This document shows, piece after piece, positions 58,454 through 64,000 of a stretch of 64,000 nucleotides of DNA. Below the pieces are notes generated by a model. It was not told where the DNA came from. It saw nothing but the letters and a program-made list of their open reading frames with translations, and did no database searches. The first letter of the stretch is position 1, and each line of letters starts with the position of its first letter. Source of the stretch: Leifsonia sp. 71-9 (lineage in GTDB: Bacteria > Actinomycetota > Actinomycetes > Actinomycetales > Microbacteriaceae). The translations under genes were made by a program, and so were the position numbers. Where the stretch lies: contig NZ_MKVJ01000017.1 of NCBI RefSeq assembly GCF_001898805.1, positions 326,924-390,923 of the forward strand. The letters run 5' to 3'.

Positions 58454-58732
58454 TCAGGGGAGGACGACCCCGCTCGCCCGGGTGGTCATCTCCATGAGCT
58501 CGTCGAGCCACGCCTGGTCGAGCCGGCCCACGTGCTCGGCGCCGACTTCGTAGCGCAGCGGGATGGCGTTGTCGATCCACACGGAGGTGCGCGTCTCCTG
58601 GTCGCCGCCGGTCGGCCAGCTCAGCAGGAAGGGCTCCCGGCGCCGCAGTTTCACGGTCGCGACGGCCAGGATGTGCGCCACCGTGCGGTCGTCGAACTCG
58701 TACGACTCCCCGTCGTAGACCAGTGCGCCCAT
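58454..58732 (-). CDS. DUF7882 family protein
   Basis: 92 residues matching the small Microbacteriaceae family that begins MG-x-L-x-Y with FDDRT-x-AH and a KLRR motif. Here MGALVYDGESYEFDDRTVAH, VKLRRREPFLLSW and VWIDNAIPLRY. Function unknown; the family is abundant and present in many copies in this bacterial family, which helps place the organism. ATG 58732 has GGAAGGA 7 nt upstream; ATG 58750 is less well supported. Confidence 0.85.
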   Translation of the reverse strand: MGALVYDGESYEFDDRTVAHILAVATVKLRRREPFLLSWPTGGDQETRTSVWIDNAIPLRYEVGAEHVGRLDQAWLDELMEMTTRASGVVLP

Positions 58733-58767
58733 CCTCGTTCCTTCCGTCATTACCTAGCCTATCTAGC

Positions 58768-58784
58768 TTTCCACGGAGTGGAAA
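58768..58784. other. Small hairpin in AT-richer divergent gap
   Basis: TTTCCAC-GGA-GTGGAAA is a 7-bp perfect inverted repeat in the 158-bp gap between divergent small genes. The gap (58751-58908) is unusually AT-rich for this window and includes CTAGCCTATCTAG (58754-58766) and a stretch AAGTAAATACC; it probably holds both promoters. Confidence 0.45.
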
Positions 58785-58908
58785 ACATGGCGGCCGACAT
58801 AAGTAAATACCATCCGGAAACAGGCCGATCAACCCCTCGGTCGAAAGTTGCTTCGACGTCTGTTTATCTCGATGATCTAGTTACTTGTCCAGTGAGAAGG
58901 AGTGGCCG

Positions 58909-59232
58909 ATGAGCAGCGCAGTCGAGGAGACGTCCCGCGTCGCGTGGCGCACGCCCGTCGACGGACTCTGGGTCGCAGAGACCCCCGACGACTACCTCGG
59001 CATGGTGGACCGCTCCAACGACGGCTTCGTCGCGACGGGCGCCACCGGCCAGGACCTCGGCGTCTTCCCGACGCTGCAGGGTGCGCAGGTGGCCGTCTAC
59101 ACGCGGTGGTTCCGGGGCGACGCGTCGTCTCCGACCGGCCGCTGGGCGCTTCCGGTGGCCTCCGCCACTGCGGTCGCCGTCGCGATCCCGGCGCTCATCG
59201 TCGGTGTCGCCGCCGCGGCCACACTCATCTGA
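58909..59232 (+). CDS. Small C-terminally anchored membrane protein
   Basis: 107 residues from ATG 58909 (AAGGAG 6 nt upstream). A soluble N-terminal part of about 80 residues (RVAWRTPVDGLWVAETPDDY, GFVATGATGQDLGVFPTLQG) ends in one hydrophobic helix (ATAVAVAIPALIVGVAAAAT). No family recognised with confidence; it resembles small actinobacterial proteins of unknown function. Divergent from the DUF7882 gene. Confidence 0.7.
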   Translation: MSSAVEETSRVAWRTPVDGLWVAETPDDYLGMVDRSNDGFVATGATGQDLGVFPTLQGAQVAVYTRWFRGDASSPTGRWALPVASATAVAVAIPALIVGVAAAATLI

Positions 59233-59284
59233 CCGTCCGCGTCAGACCTCACGCAGCAGACCCCCGAAGAAAGAAGGCACAGCC

Positions 59285-59440
59285 ATGCTCGCACTCATCA
59301 TCGTCCTCCTCGTGATCTGGGCGGTCCTCGCCGTCCTCGGCTTCGCGGTCAAGGGCCTCCTCTGGCTCGCCATCCTCGGCCTGGTGTTCTTCGTGATCAC
59401 CGCGATAGTCGGCTGGCTCCGCCGGGGCAGCAAGGCCTGA
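59285..59440 (+). CDS. Small hydrophobic two-helix protein
   Basis: 51 residues, nearly all hydrophobic (LALIIVLLVIWAVLAVLGFA, LLWLAILGLVFFVITAIVGW) with a basic end (RRGSKA). AAGG lies about 8 nt before ATG 59285. Similar short hydrophobic proteins are common in actinobacteria and may act in membrane stress. It follows the small anchored protein by 52 nt and ends 6 nt from the convergent sulfatase-type gene. Confidence 0.7.
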   Translation: MLALIIVLLVIWAVLAVLGFAVKGLLWLAILGLVFFVITAIVGWLRRGSKA

Positions 59441-59446
59441 CGCCGC

Positions 59447-61003
59447 CTACTGGCCTCCCCAGAACCTCGAGTAGAGGTCCGTGGAGGGGGCCAGGATGAG
59501 CTGCGCACGCGCGGTGGGATCGAGGTCGTACAGCGTCCCGGCGACGGGATAGTCGCCCACGGCGGAGACCCCGATCCCCGCGCGGCCCTCCGGCACCTCG
59601 AAGCCCAGCAGGTCGAGGATCGACGGGAGCATCGCGTACTGATCGGTGGACGCGGTGTGGACGGTCGCCCCGTCCGGGCTCCAGAACCGGTTGAAGACGG
59701 TGCGCGTGACGCCGGCCGCCGACTTGCCCTTGAACAGATCGGCGTCGGGCATCATGTACTTGTGGTCGCCCATGAGGACCACCACGGTGTCCTCCAGCGC
59801 ACCGATCTCCTCCAGGTGCTTCACGAAACCGCCCACGTATTGCATCGAGCACGTGATCGCACGCTCGAGGTCGTCGCCGCTCGCCGTGCAGGTGCTCCCG
59901 GGGAATCCGGGCCGGTGCGAGTCGACGCTGAGCATCGTGAGGTTGAACGGCGTGCCCGCCGCCCGCAGCTCGTCGACCTTCTGAGCCGCCCGGTCGAAGA
60001 GCCGCTCGTCCTCGAGACCCCACCGGTTCATCCGGGTCTCGCCCTCGGCCTTCCAGGTGCTGCGGTCCAGGAAGTCCGCGTACCCGTGATCGGTCATGAA
60101 CAGCTTCTTGTTGGCGAAGGTGCCGTCGGCGCCGCCCATGAAGTGGTTGGTGTAGCCGGCCTCCGTGAGCACATCGCCGAGACACGTGATCCCAGGCAGA
60201 TAGTGCTCCGCGTTGGCGCCGATCTCGTTGAAGACCTCTTCGCCCTCCTCGCCCTCACCGGTCGGGGCAGCCGCCCCGCCTCCGGCGCTCTTGATCGGGA
60301 TGCCGCACTGGGTGGCGACGATGCCCGCCATCGTCCAGCCGAGGCCGTCGCCCTGGGCGTAGGAGTCGATCTGCTGCCAGCCGTCCCCGGTCACGTCGTC
60401 GAGCGGCTGCAACAGGTTGCGGCCGAACAGGGTGGCGTCCGAGAAGGTCGGCTCCATCGACTCCAGGTAGATGGTGACGAGGTTCTTCTTCGTCTCCGGC
60501 GCGGTGACGGCGGCCGGGTCGCGATAGACGTCGCTGAGGGAGTCGGTGGAGGCCTGCGCGGCGATCGTCTGCGTGAGCGACATCTGGTTGGCCAACTGCG
60601 GCGCCGTGCCGACGACCAGGGCGATGGAGAGCGTCAGGGCGAGGGTGCGCCAGCCCTTCGGCGACCGCGGCTTGCCGGTGCGCCGCCGGAATCGGGCGGT
60701 GAGTCGCATCGCCACGGCGAACACGGCGACGGCCCCGGCGACGATCAGCAGCGGGGTCAGCAGGCCCTCGGCGATGAAGCTGTCGACGAGGGAGGTGTCG
60801 CCCGTGTTGACGCCCTCGGCCCCTCCGGCGAGGTTGAGCATCATCTGATCGATGGTGATCACGCCGAAGTTGCCGTCGATCCACCGGGTCACGGCGAAGA
60901 AGACCACGCCGAGCAGGCCCAGGACGATCGCCGTCGCGTACACCCGCGTGGCGGCCGAGAACGGGCGGATCTCTTCCGTGTCGGGTCGCGGCTCGGTGGT
61001 CAT
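59447..61003 (-). CDS. Sulfatase-fold transferase of the OpgB/LtaS group
   Basis: 518 residues. About three N-terminal membrane helices (residues 20-150), then an alkaline-phosphatase/sulfatase-like domain. NLVTIYLESMEPTFSD holds the metal-binding Glu, GLGWTMAGIVATQCGIPI the nucleophile Thr, LSVDSHRPGFPG a His, and VVVLMGDHKY the Asp-His pair. This motif set is that of phosphoglycerol transferase I (OpgB/MdoB), related to lipoteichoic acid synthase. It would transfer a phosphoglycerol-type group to an extracytoplasmic glycan or wall polymer. It lies 25 nt after the acyltransferase gene on the same strand. Confidence 0.85.
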   Translation of the reverse strand: MTTEPRPDTEEIRPFSAATRVYATAIVLGLLGVVFFAVTRWIDGNFGVITIDQMMLNLAGGAEGVNTGDTSLVDSFIAEGLLTPLLIVAGAVAVFAVAMRLTARFRRRTGKPRSPKGWRTLALTLSIALVVGTAPQLANQMSLTQTIAAQASTDSLSDVYRDPAAVTAPETKKNLVTIYLESMEPTFSDATLFGRNLLQPLDDVTGDGWQQIDSYAQGDGLGWTMAGIVATQCGIPIKSAGGGAAAPTGEGEEGEEVFNEIGANAEHYLPGITCLGDVLTEAGYTNHFMGGADGTFANKKLFMTDHGYADFLDRSTWKAEGETRMNRWGLEDERLFDRAAQKVDELRAAGTPFNLTMLSVDSHRPGFPGSTCTASGDDLERAITCSMQYVGGFVKHLEEIGALEDTVVVLMGDHKYMMPDADLFKGKSAAGVTRTVFNRFWSPDGATVHTASTDQYAMLPSILDLLGFEVPEGRAGIGVSAVGDYPVAGTLYDLDPTARAQLILAPSTDLYSRFWGGQ

Positions 61004-61028
61004 GCGTGCTGTCCTTCTCGTGGGCCGG

Positions 61029-63173
61029 TCATGGCGTGGTCGCCGCGGTCGTCGTATTGGTGGCGCCGCGGTAGGCGGCGAGGATCTGGGCGGACAGCCA
61101 CGGCGCGATCTGCTTCTTGCCCGCGTCGCTGAAGTGCACGCGGTCGTCGGTGTACATGCCCTGCCCGAGGAGGGTCATGGGGGTGCAGGCGGCGTCGGTG
61201 CAGACCTCGCCCTGGAGGTCGAGCACCGTGACCTGGGGATGCGCGGCGGCGAACTCGTCGAGGAGCGCGTTGAAGGCCGCGGCCTGCTCCGGTGTGGCGT
61301 CCCCGGTGTGCAGGCGCGCGTTGGCGATGACCACGCTGGTCCGGCCGCGCGTCGTGACCTCGGCGAGGGTCGCGAGCGATTCCCGGTAGCGCGCCGCGGT
61401 CCCCGGGTCGGTCAGGTCGGTCCAGCCGCCGTCGACGCGCCTGGCCATCGCGTCGCGGCTCACGTCGATGAGGATGACGTTCGGCTGGGCGGTCTGGATG
61501 GCCTTCGCCCAGTGCTCCTCCCACGCGCCGCACGCGGCGGGGGCGGCGGATTCGCGACCGCCGGCCGTGCGGAACTGCGACGCGTCGGCGATGCCGCAGC
61601 CACGCACTCCCGCACGCGTGACCGTGAACGGGTCCTTGGCCGCGGGGTCGTCGGCGTCCTCCTTCTCGGCGAAGGCGAGCGCGGCGGACAGGTTGTTCGC
61701 GCGGGAGTCGCCCAGCGCGAGGACCGCGATGTCACCGTTCCCGGCGGGGGCGTCCAGTTTCGTCGACGGGAGGAACCAGAGCGCGGCGGTCGTCGCGACG
61801 AGGAGGCTCGCCATGATGACGAGACCCTGCGGATTCCAGCGTCGCTGACGCAGCGGTTCGGAGATCAGGTGGTGCACGCCGCTGCCGAGGAGGAGCGTCG
61901 CCGGGAGGCCGACGACGAGCACGTCCCAGGACGATCCGGCCGGGGCCAGCTTCAGCACCAGCCAGAAGATCGGCAGGTGCACGATGAAAACCGTGTACGC
62001 CACGTTGCCGAGCCCGACGAAGGGCGAGAAGAGGAAGAACCGGCTCACCTGGTTGACCGGGCTCGTCAGGCTGAGCACGAGCACCGCCCCGAGGAGGGCC
62101 GTCAGGGCGAAACCGTACTCGTAGAGCCAAGGGAGGGAGTAGGAGGTCGCCTGCGCCCAGAGCACCGCCAGCCCGATGAGGCTCGCCGCCGAGGCGAGGG
62201 AGACGAGCAGGCTCCGGACGATCCGGCTCATTCGCGAGAGGAGAGCCGACCGGGGGACCACGCGCTTCAGCAGCCGACGGCTCCGGCGCTGCACGACCAG
62301 GTAGCTGACCGCGGCGGCTGCGGCTCCGGCGAAGAGGCCGACCAGGTGGGTGTCCGTGCCGAGGTAGGCGCGCTCCGCGTCCGTGCTCGTGAATCCGGAG
62401 TGCATGACCAGGGCCCCGAACACGGCGCCGGCCGCCGAGAGGACGAGCACCAGGGTCGCGGTGATCGGCGACCACTGCCACGAGTGCCGGCCAGCGTGCC
62501 GGGCGAAGCGGCGGCTCAGGAGGCGACCGAGCGCGAGCACGGCGAAGATCACCAGCGGCCAGGCGCGGAAGAACTGCTCGACGACGGCGATCACCCAGAG
62601 GTGGCCGAGCGGACTGATGCGGTCGAACGTCTCGGAGTAGACCGCGTCGGCGCCGATCTCCTCCCAGTTGTTGACGAGCAGCATCGAGGCGATGGACTGC
62701 GACGCGAACCGGTCGAGCTCGTCGTACGTGCCGAGCCGGACCACCGCGAAGAGGCAGAGGCCGATCGTGAGCGCCAGGAGGGGGACGAGCGGCTTCAGCC
62801 GGCCGAGGTAGAACCGCACCAGCCGCACGGTCCCGCTGACATGGTGCTCGGTGAGCAGCGCGCGGGTGACGAAGAACCCCATGAGCATCAGGAACAGCTC
62901 GACGTTCAGCACGCCGACGCCGGTGATGCCGGCGTCGAACAGCAGGATGCCGAGCATCACGAAGCCGCGCAGTCCCACCGCGGCGCGGAGGGAGGGCTCG
63001 GCGAGGGGGAGGCGGGTGCGGGCGACGTGGCGTCGGGCCGCAGCGCCGGCCGGGTGCACGGCGCGTCGTCGACGCGTGCTCCGCGGGGGCACGACGGGCG
63101 TCGGCACGGTCTCGCGCGGTTCGGGAGGGTCGCCCGGTCCGGCGATGCCGGAGGTCGCACGCGGCGTGACCAT
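61029..63173 (-). CDS. OafA/YrhL-type acyltransferase with SGNH domain
   Basis: 714 residues. Eleven or so membrane helices form an acyltransferase-3 domain (LSPLGHLWVIAVVEQFFRAW carries the usual His and Glu; NVELFLMLMGFFVTRALL). A C-terminal extracellular SGNH domain has LALGDSRANNL (catalytic Ser) and DDRVHFSDAG (Asp-His). A Pro/Arg-rich cytosolic tail precedes the first helix. Such fusions O-acetylate exported polysaccharides or wall polymers. ATG 63173 is supported by AAGGGAG; longer frame upstream is non-coding. It is first in an operon with the OpgB-like gene. Confidence 0.87.
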   Translation of the reverse strand: MVTPRATSGIAGPGDPPEPRETVPTPVVPPRSTRRRRAVHPAGAAARRHVARTRLPLAEPSLRAAVGLRGFVMLGILLFDAGITGVGVLNVELFLMLMGFFVTRALLTEHHVSGTVRLVRFYLGRLKPLVPLLALTIGLCLFAVVRLGTYDELDRFASQSIASMLLVNNWEEIGADAVYSETFDRISPLGHLWVIAVVEQFFRAWPLVIFAVLALGRLLSRRFARHAGRHSWQWSPITATLVLVLSAAGAVFGALVMHSGFTSTDAERAYLGTDTHLVGLFAGAAAAAVSYLVVQRRSRRLLKRVVPRSALLSRMSRIVRSLLVSLASAASLIGLAVLWAQATSYSLPWLYEYGFALTALLGAVLVLSLTSPVNQVSRFFLFSPFVGLGNVAYTVFIVHLPIFWLVLKLAPAGSSWDVLVVGLPATLLLGSGVHHLISEPLRQRRWNPQGLVIMASLLVATTAALWFLPSTKLDAPAGNGDIAVLALGDSRANNLSAALAFAEKEDADDPAAKDPFTVTRAGVRGCGIADASQFRTAGGRESAAPAACGAWEEHWAKAIQTAQPNVILIDVSRDAMARRVDGGWTDLTDPGTAARYRESLATLAEVTTRGRTSVVIANARLHTGDATPEQAAAFNALLDEFAAAHPQVTVLDLQGEVCTDAACTPMTLLGQGMYTDDRVHFSDAGKKQIAPWLSAQILAAYRGATNTTTAATTP

Positions 63174-63405
63174 GTCTCCCTTTCGCTCGGTGGGCTCATC
63201 GCCGAACGGTAAAGAGAGGCTCGAGTGTCGGGTGCAGAGCAGTGACGTGTGTGGATCTACGAAGACATCCATCCAAACCGCGTCCGCATGCCGGAGCAGG
63301 GGTGCCGGCGCCCGAATCCGTAGTCGGCCGAGCGAGTTCATTACCCGGCGAGCGCGAACTCCGTGTTCTCGCACCGATCTCCGTAGCGGGCGACCAACCG
63401 TGCGA

Positions 63406-63437
63406 CGAGGGCGCCGTGGCCGGCGACGGCGCCCTCG
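63406..63437 (-). terminator. Hairpin after the DUF11-like gene
   Basis: CGAGGGCGCCGT and ACGGCGCCCTCG form a 12-bp perfect stem with an 8-nt loop, 8 nt after the stop codon at 63445. The rest of the 271-bp gap to the acyltransferase start (63174-63444) shows no gene. Confidence 0.78.
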
Positions 63438-63444
63438 CCCGCGG

Positions 63445-64000
63445 TCAGGAGAGCCGCACGGGCGCGCCCAGGATGCGGCTGCTCTGGCTCACGGAGCCGG
63501 CAGTGACCGTCCACATGGTGTCCGGCACGAAGTAGCCCTGAGCGGCCTCCGCCGCGGTGACCGTGTGGAGGGGCGTCGAGCAGGTGTACGACGCTCCCGG
63601 CGCGAGAGCGGTGTACCGGCAGTTCCCGGCGCCGCTCGGCACGAACGGCGCGAAGTCGCCCGCCGTCGGCACGACACTCGCGGTGGCCGATCCCGCGTTC
63701 GTCACCCGGAACGTGTACGGCACCTGGTCGCCGGCCGTGTACGGCGCGGTCGCCACGTTCCGCTCGCCGTCGGAGTCGGCGCCCGCGATCACCACCGAGG
63801 CGAGCGTTGTCGTCCCGGAGGCGACGCCGCCGCTCAGCGCCAGCGGCAGCCCGAGCACGCGGGTGGTGCCGACGGAGTCCCCGGTGCTCGTCCAGGTGGT
63901 GTCCGGTACGACGTATCCCTGAGCCGCCTCGGCCGCGGTCACCGTGTGGCGCGGGGTCGAGCAGGTGTACGACGCACCCGCGGCCAGGCCGGTGTAACGG
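63445..64000 (-). CDS. DUF11-like repeat surface protein (partial, C-terminal end)
   Basis: About 185 residues are visible, entering from beyond the right edge. They contain near-identical tandem units of roughly 130 residues with CRYTALAPGASYTCSTPLHT, VTAAEAAQGYFVPDTMWTVT and YTFRVTNAGSATASVVPTAG. This is the DUF11/DUF7507 conserved-repeat style of secreted actinobacterial proteins. The end (SRILGAPVRLS) has no sorting signal or membrane helix, so this protein is secreted or held by other means. The N-terminus is outside the window. Confidence 0.78.
   Translation of the reverse strand, partial: RYTGLAAGASYTCSTPRHTVTAAEAAQGYVVPDTTWTSTGDSVGTTRVLGLPLALSGGVASGTTTLASVVIAGADSDGERNVATAPYTAGDQVPYTFRVTNAGSATASVVPTAGDFAPFVPSGAGNCRYTALAPGASYTCSTPLHTVTAAEAAQGYFVPDTMWTVTAGSVSQSSRILGAPVRLS

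Noticed and set aside
60852..63212. 786-codon plus-strand frame
   Set aside because: It is antisense to the acyltransferase gene and highly charged low complexity.
1..64000. Prophage, transposon, tRNA or rRNA genes
   Set aside because: No transposase, integrase, phage structural gene, or convincing tRNA or rRNA sequence was seen.

Overview
The window is GC-rich DNA with strong third-position GC bias, short intergenic gaps, many GTG starts and ATGA/GTGA stop-start overlaps. It also carries a DUF7882-type protein, class-E-like LAxTG wall-sorting signals and many DHA2-type exporters with TetR partners. Together these point to a free-living actinobacterium of the Microbacteriaceae (Leifsonia-like), probably from soil or plants; the genus is inference. 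I see no rRNA, tRNA, CRISPR, transposase or phage module. The window opens and closes inside two secreted proteins, both read on the minus strand. Layout, left to right. 1-10.5 kb: a lamin-tail secreted protein (partial), a FUSC membrane protein, a flavin amine oxidase, a membrane-tethered alpha/beta hydrolase, and an MFS exporter divergent from its TetR regulator over three operator-like repeats. 10.5-15 kb: an aldose 1-epimerase and a three-gene operon of circularly permuted ATP-grasp, alpha-E and transglutaminase-like proteins, a conserved but functionally obscure peptide/amide-bond set. 15-22 kb: a PucR-type regulator divergent from a GABA operon (gabT, gabD, tandem universal stress protein, APC permease). 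22-27 kb: two MFS exporters around one TetR gene, a peptidase E homologue and an orphan gene. 27-29 kb: an LASTG-anchored surface protein. 29-38 kb: a LacI-controlled sugar cluster (family-5 binding protein, two permeases, fused double ATPase, hydrolase, GH1 beta-glucosidase) with a perfect palindromic operator in a good promoter. 38-42 kb: a PhzF-like protein coupled to a virginiamycin B lyase, and a Fur-family gene with catalase. 42-50 kb: a Na+/H+ antiporter, another TetR/MFS pair, a small ORF between two palindromic repeats, a GIY-YIG protein, a DUF2087 protein and two tail-to-tail GntR regulators. 50-58.5 kb: a surface-protein island with two tandemly duplicated Ig-repeat proteins, a lectin-like wall protein and a MarR regulator. 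58.5-64 kb: small membrane proteins, an OpgB/LtaS-like sulfatase-fold transferase with an OafA-type acyltransferase, and a partial DUF11-like repeat protein. Three non-coding patterns stand out. First, a dispersed palindromic family with a shared outer box (five copies seen) lies at gene ends and sometimes supplies the stop codon. Second, many start codons lie 6-7 nt after a TANNNT hexamer, which suggests widespread leaderless transcription. Third, a 152-bp element follows each Ig gene with 150 of 152 bases identical, although the proteins have diverged; remnants of a MarR 3' end between the copies show that the island arose by a larger duplication that later eroded.
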